In this document: piece after piece, positions 1 through 7,738 of the stretch
Numbering within the stretch: the first letter of the stretch is position 1
Layout of the letters: every line of letters begins with the position of its first letter
Assembly: GCF_009725235.1 (NCBI RefSeq)
Contig: NZ_WJFC01000023.1
Location: 1-64,000 of the forward strand
DNA length: 64,000 bases
Direction: 5' to 3'
Source: Scytonema sp. UIC 10036
GTDB taxonomy: Bacteria; Cyanobacteriota; Cyanobacteriia; Cyanobacteriales; Nostocaceae
Position numbers and translations under genes: made by a program
Notes under the pieces: model-generated
What the model was told of the DNA's origin: nothing
Seen by the model: the letters and a program-made list of their open reading frames with translations, nothing else
The model's database searches: none

Positions 1-2109
1 CCCTACGCTTCAGAACGTCCGGAGGAACCAGAAGAACCAAGCCCCCAATCGGTCAAATACCCTCACGTTCGTGGCAGGGGTCCGGTGGATGCGTCCGTCG
101 CCTGCTTCCAAATGCTAGCTGAATACTGGGGAATGCCGTTCAAGCGAGATGTCATCAAACGTGCCTTGGTCAACAACTTTCAGCGCACGGGTGGCATTTC
201 CATTCAACTGTGCGGTGCGCTCTCCGAACTGATGGGACTCACCTCTCAACTGGTACAAGTTCCAGCCCTCAGTGTCAGTCGCCTACCAGTACCAGCACTC
301 CTCCCCTGGCAGGACAGTTTCGCCATTCTCTACAAAGCCACTTCTAAAGAATTGGTTTTAGCAATACCAGAACAGGGCATTAGACGTTTAAACCCCACAG
401 CATTTGCCGATATTTGGGGAGACGAAGGTCAAGCTTTACTGCTGCAACCTACAAAAGAAACGCCCAAAAGCCGCTTTGGTTTGAGTTGGTTTCTTCCTGC
501 TATCAAAAAGCATCGCACGGTCTTAATTGAAGTCTTTATTGCTTCCTTATTTGTACAACTCTTGGGACTGGCTAACCCCCTCATTACTCAAGTCATTATT
601 GACAAAGTTATTATCCAAAACGGTGTCAATACCCTTCATGTGTTGGGATTTCTATTGATAGCAATGGCTGTGGTGGAAGGGGTTATCACTTGGCTGAGAA
701 CCAACCTCTTTGTCGATACCACCAACCGCATCGACTTAAGCTTGGGTTCGGAGGTGATCGACCACCTGTTGCGCTTGCCCCTACGTTATTTCGAGAAGCG
801 CCCTGTCGGTGAAATCTCAAGCCGCATCAACGAACTGGAGAACATCCGCTCCTTCCTTACGGGAACTGCCCTAACCGTAGTTTTGGATGCTATCTTCTCT
901 GTCATCTACATTGCGGTGATGGTCATTTACAGCTGGTTGCTCACAATAGTAGCACTTGCAACAGTACCCTTATTTGCCCTGCTGACATACATCTTTGCTC
1001 CCATCATCCGCAGTCAAACCAGAACCAAAGCAGAACGCAATGCCGAAACTCAATCCTACCTAGTAGAAGTGGTTTCTGGCATTCAAACTGTCAAAGCACA
1101 GAATATCGAACTCAACTCCCGATGGCAGTGGCAAACCCGTTACGCACGTTACATTAGTGCTTCTTTTGAGAACGTGCTGACGAGCAATACCGCAAGTTCC
1201 CTCAGCAACTTCCTTAACAAACTTTCTAGCTTGCTCTTGCTGTGGGTTGGTGCATATCTGGTACTTGAAGGTCAACTTACTTTAGGAGAATTAATCGCAT
1301 TTCGTATTATTGCAGGTTATGTCACCAGTCCTCTGTTGCGATTGATACAACTGTGGCAGAACTTCCAAGAAACGGCATTATCCCTGGAACGACTTGCTGA
1401 TATTCTAGATAATCCTACCGAAAGCGAGATAGCTGGGCGTAACAATATTCCAATGCCAGCTATTCAAGGTAATGTCAAATACGAGAATGTGACCTTCAGC
1501 TTTAGCAAGAGTCCCAATCCCCAATTGGTCAATATCAATCAAGACATTGGAGCAGGAACGTTTGTTGGAGTGGTGGGACCTAGTGGTGCTGGAAAAAGCA
1601 CGCTCACCAAACTCATACCCCGCCTGTACGAACTCGATTCCGGTCGGATTAAAATTGACGGCTACGACATCAATAAGGTCGAACTCTACTCCTTACGCCG
1701 TCAAATTGGCATGGTGCTGCAAGATACTCTGTTATTTGACACTACAGTACAAGAAAATATTGCCCTGACTATGCCTGACGCTACTCCAGAAGAGATTGTA
1801 GAAGCAGCCAAGATTGCTTGTGCTCATGACTTTATCATGAATTTACCCAACGGTTATGAAACCCGTGTTGGAGAGAGAGGTTCTGCCCTATCCGGTGGAC
1901 AGAGACAACGGATTGCGATAGCTCGTACCGTACTGCAAAACCCACCACTATTGATTCTAGATGAAGCGACCAGTGCTTTGGATTACGATACCGAACGCCA
2001 AGTGTGCTTGAATCTAGCACAAGCATTCAAGGGAAGAACAGTATTTTTCATCACCCACCGTCTTGCGACTATCCGTAGTGCCAATGTCACATTGATACCT
2101 TGGCAATGA
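1..2109 (+). CDS. Peptidase-C39-like ABC exporter, copy A (5' end outside window, 3' end deleted)
   Basis: The frame is open from base 1, so the gene starts upstream. It would move a protein or peptide across the inner membrane with HlyD and an outer-membrane channel. In order: a C39-like domain (roughly bases 55-450), an ABC membrane domain, and an ATPase with Walker A GPSGAGKST, signature LSGGQRQRIAIA, Walker B LLILDEATSALD and the FFITHRLATI switch His. The C39 catalytic Cys is missing: the place of DCG reads DAS. It is closely similar along its whole length to the exporter at 20924-23881. Unlike that copy it ends after SANVTLIPWQ, lacking about 35 C-terminal residues, because a deletion joins it to the HlyD gene. 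All ATPase motifs survive, so loss of function is likely but not certain. Confidence 0.9.
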   Translation, partial: PYASERPEEPEEPSPQSVKYPHVRGRGPVDASVACFQMLAEYWGMPFKRDVIKRALVNNFQRTGGISIQLCGALSELMGLTSQLVQVPALSVSRLPVPALLPWQDSFAILYKATSKELVLAIPEQGIRRLNPTAFADIWGDEGQALLLQPTKETPKSRFGLSWFLPAIKKHRTVLIEVFIASLFVQLLGLANPLITQVIIDKVIIQNGVNTLHVLGFLLIAMAVVEGVITWLRTNLFVDTTNRIDLSLGSEVIDHLLRLPLRYFEKRPVGEISSRINELENIRSFLTGTALTVVLDAIFSVIYIAVMVIYSWLLTIVALATVPLFALLTYIFAPIIRSQTRTKAERNAETQSYLVEVVSGIQTVKAQNIELNSRWQWQTRYARYISASFENVLTSNTASSLSNFLNKLSSLLLLWVGAYLVLEGQLTLGELIAFRIIAGYVTSPLLRLIQLWQNFQETALSLERLADILDNPTESEIAGRNNIPMPAIQGNVKYENVTFSFSKSPNPQLVNINQDIGAGTFVGVVGPSGAGKSTLTKLIPRLYELDSGRIKIDGYDINKVELYSLRRQIGMVLQDTLLFDTTVQENIALTMPDATPEEIVEAAKIACAHDFIMNLPNGYETRVGERGSALSGGQRQRIAIARTVLQNPPLLILDEATSALDYDTERQVCLNLAQAFKGRTVFFITHRLATIRSANVTLIPWQ

Positions 2110-2906
2110 ACAAAGGCATTTTGGATAGCGTGACTCCATTGATGCAAGATGGAGCGATTTCCAAAATTCAATACTTCAAACAGCAACAGGAAGTGAGAAA
2201 CGGTCAGTCTGAAATCGACCAACTCGTTCAGGAACGGGCGCGTTTAAATTCAGCTATTTTCCAAGCACAAGCCAAGCTACAAAATACAATCGCGCTCTCT
2301 CGTCAGGATTGGCTACAGCAGATTGCAGATAATAACAAACGCATTGCAGAAATTGATTCTCAGTTGACAAAAGCCATGGTTGAGAATCACAAAAAGATAG
2401 CAGAAATTGATTCTCAACTGAGTCAAACTCAGATGAATTTGAAATATCAAGAAATCAATTCCCCAGTAGCTGGTACAATTTTTGAACTCAAGGCACACAC
2501 TCCGGGATTTGTTGTCACTTCTAGCGAACCAATTCTTAAAGTTGTTCCTGATGATGCACTTATTGCTAAGGTATATATCACCAACAAAGATATTGGTTTT
2601 GTTAAAGAAGGAATGACAGTGGATGTGCGAATTGACTCGTTCCCCTTTAGCGAATTTGGTGATATCAAAGGTCAGCTCATTTCGATTGGCTCTGATGCTT
2701 TGCCACCAGACCAAATTTATCCTTACTACAGATTTCCTGCTAAAGTGCGATTGTCACAACAGTCGCTTTTGGCGAACGGACGCAAAATACAACTGCAATC
2801 GGGGATGTCGGTCAGTACCAATATTAAGATTAGGGAGCGCACCGTCATGAGCATTTTTACTGATATGTTTAGCTCTAGTGTGGAGAGCCTCAAAACCGTG
2901 CGTTAG
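2100..2906 (+). pseudogene. HlyD-family adaptor, C-terminal remnant fused behind exporter copy A
   Basis: The reading matches the second half of the HlyD adaptor at 23973-25427: coiled-coil hairpin segments (QQQEV, repeated EIDSQL), the lipoyl return strand (SPVAGTIFELK), the beta-barrel (VYITNKDIGF) and the same ending (SIFTD...ESLK). The N-terminal cytoplasmic tail, the membrane anchor and the first half of the hairpin are absent, so it cannot work as a normal inner-membrane adaptor. The only possible start is a TTG at the deletion junction, without a ribosome site. No stop or frameshift occurs in the remaining 268 codons, so the deletion is probably recent. Confidence 0.85.
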
Positions 2907-3366
2907 CAGTGATTGTCAATAATTGCCCATCGCCAAACGATAGAACAGTGTAGATATAGTCTAATAAAGCACAGTTGCTTACAGAGATATAACAGTTATT
3001 TATTAGAGATAGTGCATATTATGGACTCGAGGGGATAGATAGGGCAGCCAAGGATAAAAATTCGATTGAGCTAGCACGGATTAGGATGTTTTGTCCCATA
3101 GGTGTAGATTCCATAAGTTCGCTCTACAGTAGCAACTGATATAGCAAATTGCAGACGGCGCTCGCCCAATTGATGCAGGTAATTATGTCACACTACGAAT
3201 TTGAAAGTTTGAGGATTTGGTGTTAGCGTTAGCGCCGCTTACCGTAGGTATCGCCATCGAAATTTCACACAGTCACATCAACACCTGCGGGGTTCACAGC
3301 AGCAAGAACAGTCTTCTGCCTCCCCTGCTTGTCTTAAACCGTCAATTTTGGGTTGACAGAGTACTC
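2907..3366. other. Spacer without recognisable gene
   Basis: No credible coding frame. Around 3224-3245 there is a TTAGCG-TTAGCG type repeat arm resembling the one at 3975. The right border is the terminal repeat of the IS remnant at 3367. Confidence 0.5.
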
Positions 3367-3769
3367 TTAACGCTCTTTCATCACTCTAGCCAGAGAATAA
3401 CAATTGTGTTCCCAATTTATCCAGAGTCGAATCTCATGTAACCACGAAATTGATTCATCATATTCTGTAGTGACAAAAATCCGTTCTCTAAGCCAGGAAT
3501 CTCAAAAATATCTAACCAAGGCTTGAGTCAATTAAAAAATACACATGGCTGAATAATTAAGCGCAAGTTATTTAAGGTTGACTTCCATCCCAGCATAAAA
3601 TCCTACCACTCATGCTGACTGTAAATTTCAGGTTCTTTGTCAGATATTGGAGGGCTCTTTTTAGTTTCTGTTTGAGTTTGGTTCGCTACATCTCGTTCAA
3701 TAGCGTGCCAACTTATCATCAAATACACGCAACAAATAATCTCCCACCCTTCGGGTTCGCCAGTCGCTA

Positions 3770-3797
3770 CAACGGGGGGAACCCCCGCAACGCGCTG
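3770..3797. repeat. GC-rich palindromic dispersed repeat, copy 1
   Basis: A 28-base unit built around CAACGGGGGGAACCCCCG and ending GCAACGCGCTG. An identical unit lies at 60594-60621. Here it occupies the gap where the catalytic core of the IS701 transposase should be. Confidence 0.85.
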
Positions 3798-3974
3798 GCT
3801 CACCATCTTTCTATTTGATGAGAATTAGGTTTCATCTATTACTAACAGAAATTTTTCTCCTTTCAACATTGATAACGTTAGAGATAATCTCCGCTTTTCC
3901 AAGATTTTCATATCCCAAGGTGAATCTGTTAAAAAATGATGCAAAGGCTGTTCATTGTCTAAGCCTATAACTTT

Positions 3975-4025
3975 AGCGTTAGCGAAGCTCCTCCGCCAGG
4001 AGGCTCGCCGGGAGCGACTTTCGCT
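3975..4025. repeat. Palindromic repeat inserted in transposase remnant
   Basis: AGCGTTAGCGAAGCTCC, then CCGCCAGGAGG, then CGGGAGCGACTTTCGCT form nested inverted arms. The unit replaces part of the transposase between SYECL and the GLDNEQ segment. Confidence 0.65.
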
Positions 4026-4300
4026 TAATTTCTGACATTATTCCCATCTGAAGATATTTAAACACTCATAACTTCTGACTTCTGGAAAGATATCTTCATA
4101 CTTCGCACAATAATCGTCCACAAAGCCGACCGTTGCAACGGGTTTTCTGGGCGCTATCATGGCTAAACTCCAGAACTAGGTAATTTTTTGATTATTATAC
4201 TCTCCCCAGAGTGATGAAAGAGCGTTAATTACCTGAGTTCGGCGTAAGAAAAAGTCTGAAAACTAGACAGAGTAAACTTTACCTGCAAAAAATGGAATAA

Positions 4301-4450
4301 TCACACAATCCATCTTGAGCGATCGTCAAATAAAAATGGAGGTTTTTTGAATTTCTTTAGATAATAGTAAGCGCCCTTTTCAAAAAGATATTGAATTGCC
4401 ATCTTGGTTTGGCATTCAATATTGGCGTTATCAGTTAAGATCGATTGGAT
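4301..4450 (-). pseudogene. Possible DDE transposase fragment
   Basis: A minus-strand reading without start codon gives SILTDNANIECQTKMAIQYL followed by FEKGAYYYL, ending at a TGA at 4301. The spacing (T-D, then a Q, then a G-Y strand) resembles the second catalytic-Asp region of IS4/ISAs1-type transposases. The expected KGNQ motif is not preserved. This is a pattern-level guess only. Confidence 0.3.
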
Positions 4451-4455
4451 AGATA

Positions 4456-5073
4456 TTAATTGCCTCTAGCGAATATTTGTTCAGCAGCTAGCTGTAACTC
4501 TTTGAATGTAGGTGAGATAATACGTTCGCTACCTCGAAATTGAGCAGGTTTTTGGTATCGATTTCCGCTAGATGATAATAGGTAAATTGATATTGTTGGT
4601 TGCTTTGGATTGCCAATATAATCTCGACCTCCTAAGCCCAAATAATCCACAATCCAGTATTCTGGGATGCCCAATGTGCTGTAATCTTCGACTTTTCGCG
4701 CACAATCATTTTGCCAATTAGTACTAACGACTTCTACCACGAGTTTTACAGAAGTTCCTAAAGTGATAACAGGTTCATCCTGCCATAAAGGTTCGTTAGC
4801 AATTGCAGCTTTATCCAACACAACGACATCAGGACGGAAAGCTGTTGTTGTTCCCAGAGGTTTGATTAAACAACGTGTAGGTGTAAACCAACCAACGCTT
4901 AACCGATCTATTTCAACATTAACTTTTCTTAAGATAAAAGCAGCTACCTCTTCATGCGGTCCCGTTGGTTCCATATCAATAAGTTCTCCATCAATTAATT
5001 CGTAACGTTCATTATCTCCATATTTGGTAATGAAGTCATTAAATGTCAAAAGTTTCGGAACAGCTTTTGTCAT
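4456..5073 (-). CDS. Uma2-family (DUF820) putative restriction endonuclease
   Basis: A 205-residue protein of the PD-(D/E)XK Uma2 family, very abundant in cyanobacteria, with predicted DNA nuclease activity but mostly unknown roles. Visible signature: YELIDGELIDMEPTG near residue 23, the catalytic Asp in FRPDVVVLD (about 80), the Glu in LVVEVVSTNW (about 110) and the Lys in CARKVEDYSTLGIPEYWIVD (about 125). Length is normal for the family and all catalytic positions are present. It stands alone; the gene at 5943 is separated by a 42-base gap and seems unrelated. Confidence 0.85.
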   Translation of the reverse strand: MTKAVPKLLTFNDFITKYGDNERYELIDGELIDMEPTGPHEEVAAFILRKVNVEIDRLSVGWFTPTRCLIKPLGTTTAFRPDVVVLDKAAIANEPLWQDEPVITLGTSVKLVVEVVSTNWQNDCARKVEDYSTLGIPEYWIVDYLGLGGRDYIGNPKQPTISIYLLSSSGNRYQKPAQFRGSERIISPTFKELQLAAEQIFARGN

Positions 5074-5115
5074 CGCGATGGGACCTCCTCATTTGTTTTG
5101 TCGTTCGCACTAAGT

Positions 5116-5943
5116 CTACCAATACCTATCTTCAATACCTAATCTAATAGTTGGGGAAGGACAGCGCCAATTCTGTCTGTTAGAACTGACAGGAACACAA
5201 CCTTGCGATCGCATTTCCTCTGATGAGATATCTTTGGGTTTGTAAAATAACCAAAAACCTCTTGCATCTGGTCCTGACTCAGCTTGTAACACTATTTCAT
5301 TGTCAGGTGTGTCCTCATAGGGATCGTAAGGATAATCTTCATCATACCAATCCCTTTCACCATAGCGCTCCTCAGGAGGATATCTATCTGGGTTTCCATC
5401 TTCCCTTCCCCATCGAAGCATTCTTGAAGGACAACTCCAATTTGGTCCTGGAGAATTTATGCGAACACAGCGTTGCGATCGCATTTCTTCAGATGATATA
5501 TCATTAGGTTTGTAAAATAGCCAACGACCTCTTTCATCCGGTCCCGACACTGCTTGTAATGCTTCCTCAGAAAAGACCTCGCCCCTTTCTTTGCGTGAAT
5601 CTCCACCATCAACCTCTACTCTAATGGTTTGACGGGGACAACGCCAATCAGGTGCGTCAGAACCAACAGGTATATTCGTCGGGACACAACCTTGCGATCG
5701 CATGGATTCAGATGAGATATCACCGGGTTTGAAAAACCACCAATCTCCCCTATTCTCCGATCTTGATACAGCAGTCAGTTTTCGTGTAGGGTAGACCTGC
5801 TTGTTATAAAAACTTGATGCAACGCTTTCTTGTAAACTATTGATGCCAGGGTTTATTTCCTGCGCCAAGGTACAAGATGCGTGAATATTCCATAAAATAG
5901 CAGTAGCTATAAAAGATAAAGTCGTAAATTTATTTTTACCCAT
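5116..5943 (-). CDS. Secreted protein with three copies of an unrecognised module
   Basis: 275 residues. An N-terminal signal peptide (residues 1 to about 27, FIATAILWNIHASCTLA followed by QE) indicates export. Three modules of about 45-50 residues follow, each with the plan S-x-x-x-RG-x-W-x-F-(F/Y)-KP-x-DIS-SE-x-MRSQ-x-CV ... (N/D)W-x-CP. They begin near residues 58, 133 and 223. Each module has two conserved cysteines, so one disulfide per module is plausible. A charged, Asp/Tyr/Pro-rich linker (YDEDYPYDPYED) lies before the third. I recognise no named domain. In each copy the MRSQ codons spell a GCGATCGCA site. Confidence 0.8.
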   Translation of the reverse strand: MGKNKFTTLSFIATAILWNIHASCTLAQEINPGINSLQESVASSFYNKQVYPTRKLTAVSRSENRGDWWFFKPGDISSESMRSQGCVPTNIPVGSDAPDWRCPRQTIRVEVDGGDSRKERGEVFSEEALQAVSGPDERGRWLFYKPNDISSEEMRSQRCVRINSPGPNWSCPSRMLRWGREDGNPDRYPPEERYGERDWYDEDYPYDPYEDTPDNEIVLQAESGPDARGFWLFYKPKDISSEEMRSQGCVPVSSNRQNWRCPSPTIRLGIEDRYW

Positions 5944-6365
5944 ACTTATGGTTTAGCAGAAACTTTCAACTTCACGTCTCTAAATAGTAAGCTTAAGGAC
6001 ATTTATATCAATTTTCTGATTCATAGACCACATCTTGTAGGGCGGGTGTCCTTGCCTGCCATATGAGGAGTGTACGGGTGGAGACGCATTACCACAAGAA
6101 TACTCACTAGAATATGTAGAAATTATAAATAATTTATAAAAAATTTTAAGTACTGTAGGTAGGGTTATGCCGCACAAACGTCTCATGTGATGGGCTGACT
6201 TAACTTGCAACTTACAAATTGCTTACTCTCTTTTCGTTCTCAAATTCTCTTCTTGTAGAGTGGGCATTACCGCAGCCTAACGTATCTAATAGCTGCGCGA
6301 GGCGGAGCCTCTAGATTTGCATTCCCAGGCTCCGCCTGGGAACGAGAGGAACGATTTAGACATTA
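5944..6365. other. Gene-free spacer with dispersed repeats
   Basis: No credible gene. It contains a GTAGGGCGGGTGTCC-type repeat near 6039 and the TTCCCAGGCTCCGCCTGGGA-type palindrome at 6297-6348. Confidence 0.6.
6297..6348. repeat. GGCGGAGCCT / CCAGGCTCCGCCTGG palindromic repeat
   Basis: GCGAGGCGGAGCCTCTAG is followed by ATTCCCAGGCTCCGCCTGG and GAACGAGAG. The same modules are arrayed in the MITE at 10836-11063. Confidence 0.8.
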
Positions 6366-7580
6366 TTACTCAAGCACAGCCAAGACAGATTTCGGTAACA
6401 ATTTATCCTTAAACCAAATAATACGAGCAGGTACATCATTTAATTTAACACCTGCTTTTTCCAAATTCAATCGCTCAGAAATAGCCAAAATCAAATTATG
6501 AGATTGGGCGCGACGAACCTGTGCAAACTTTTTTTGTAAATACTCCGGTCTCCAATATCCCACAATCTCTAATAAAAACGAACGTCCATCAGGATGAACC
6601 AATCTAAAATCTGGAATCATCACACTTCCTGGGATCGGAATCAAGTCAACTTCTCGCTCCAATACCCAATCCGTTTTTAGAGCATCCCACTTATCAGCAA
6701 AAGACTGTTCCAACATACTATCATAAGGCTTCCCTGGGGGATAATGCGTCACCAACCCGCAATCAGAATTCAGAGTAAACCGCCCTGTTTTCCAAGTATT
6801 CGTGTAAAAATCCCGAATTTGAAGCGTAGCAGAAAGACTCCATTTTGTAACATGAAGTAAAGCAGGTATGAGTTTAGCAATTGCCAAACCATACCGCGTA
6901 CTAGGAGTAAACAAACTTGTAGGACCATCAATCGTAATTGTAAACCCGTGGTCAGCATCCCCCTCTATATAAGACATTAATTGAAACAATTTAAGATATC
7001 GAAACAAAAGCTTGTACTGTCCCGGAACATTTCGATGAGCATTAATTGTTAATTGGCTGGCTTTATAAAATACCCCCTGCACCTGAGATAAATTGTAGCG
7101 ATGTAACAAACCCTCAGGCTGAGGAGCATCAAAAGCAGTCAAAATTTTATTCTCAGATAGATCGGCATACAACCCATTACGAACTTGTTCCGAAACAACT
7201 TCCCGTTCGAGTTCGCGACTTAACTCCAATGCAATCGTTTGCAAAGTTACCTCAGTCAATTCACGACTCGGAACAGACTTAGCCGCCAAAGCAAACACCT
7301 TTTCTCGTAACATTTGAGGTTCCAAAGGACTAACCACCTCAAACGTACAAAAACTGCTTTTCAAAATATAAGCCAACCCCCGCTTCACCTTATAATCCGG
7401 AGTATCGCCCTCAAACTCCAACAGCTGACGTTCAAGCACCCCCTGAGAACTACTCACCGCCTTCTGAAAAAACCCAATCAACTCCGCCGCCATCCCCAAA
7501 GTCTTATCATCAACCTTCAACCTCTTAGGAACAATCTCCTCCCCATTTTGTCTGTGACTGAGCAAATCACCTGGTAACAT
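6366..7580 (-). CDS. DUF790 (Bax1-like) nuclease, partner of XPB-like helicase
   Basis: 404 residues starting MLPGDLLSHRQNGEEIVPKR. DUF790 proteins include archaeal Bax1, a structure-specific nuclease that binds XPB. The C-terminal third holds a PD-(D/E)XK-type core: Asp in VMIPDFRLVHPDG (about residue 322) and Glu in FLLEIVGYW (about 337). The N-terminal part is the helical substrate-binding region. It lies downstream of the XPB-like helicase at 9262-7739 on the same strand, the order expected of a helicase-nuclease unit. The 158-base spacer is filled with repeats. No lesions were seen. Confidence 0.8.
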   Translation of the reverse strand: MLPGDLLSHRQNGEEIVPKRLKVDDKTLGMAAELIGFFQKAVSSSQGVLERQLLEFEGDTPDYKVKRGLAYILKSSFCTFEVVSPLEPQMLREKVFALAAKSVPSRELTEVTLQTIALELSRELEREVVSEQVRNGLYADLSENKILTAFDAPQPEGLLHRYNLSQVQGVFYKASQLTINAHRNVPGQYKLLFRYLKLFQLMSYIEGDADHGFTITIDGPTSLFTPSTRYGLAIAKLIPALLHVTKWSLSATLQIRDFYTNTWKTGRFTLNSDCGLVTHYPPGKPYDSMLEQSFADKWDALKTDWVLEREVDLIPIPGSVMIPDFRLVHPDGRSFLLEIVGYWRPEYLQKKFAQVRRAQSHNLILAISERLNLEKAGVKLNDVPARIIWFKDKLLPKSVLAVLE

Positions 7581-7582
7581 CT

Positions 7583-7738
7583 TCTTGATTTTGGATTTTA
7601 GATTTTGGATTTTAGATTTTGGATTACTCCCTTTCCGGTCTAAGATTACCTATCTTCTTTTTCTTCTTCCTTCGTGGTCTCCGCGTCTTTGCGGTTCATT
7701 AAATTAGGTATTCTTCTAAGGGGAAGGGATTAATCGAT
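7583..7738. repeat. Repeat-filled spacer: heptamer array plus GCGGTTCATT-type repeat
   Basis: 7583-7627 is a run of TTTTGGA/TTTTAGA heptamers. 7661-7699 carries the CTTCGTGGTCTCCGCGTCTTTGCGGTTCATT-type unit seen also at 7849, 50582 and 63775. Confidence 0.75.

Larger units (their letters stand above)
3417..4160 (-). pseudogene. IS701-family transposase, gutted by deletions
   Basis: Starting at 4160 on the minus strand the reading begins MIAPRKPVATVGFVDDYC and continues EDIFPEVRSYE, the N-terminus typical of cyanobacterial IS701 transposases. After a break it resumes with LDNEQPLHHFLTDSPWD and FLLVIDET, the region leading to the first catalytic Asp. The catalytic core then vanishes, and the frame resumes with GWEIICCVYLMIS and NLRLIIQPCVFFN near the C-terminus. 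Both breaks coincide with palindromic repeats (3770-3797 and 3975-4025). Several stops are present. The family assignment rests on remembered consensus. Confidence 0.8.
3367..4228 (-). mobile_element. IS701-like insertion sequence remnant with intact inverted ends
   Basis: A perfect 21-bp inverted repeat bounds the element: bases 3367-3387 (starts TTAACGCTCTTTCATC) and 4208-4228 (its reverse complement). Inside is a minus-strand transposase remnant (3417-4160). The element is 862 bp, shorter than complete relatives because the middle of the transposase is gone. The outermost TTAA is palindromic, so it could be either the tip of the repeat or a 4-bp target duplication. No other flanking duplication is visible. 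Confidence 0.8.

Noticed and set aside
3180..3330. Minus-strand reading KQGRQKTVLAAVNPAGVDVT
   Set aside because: Too short, with no start and no family resemblance.
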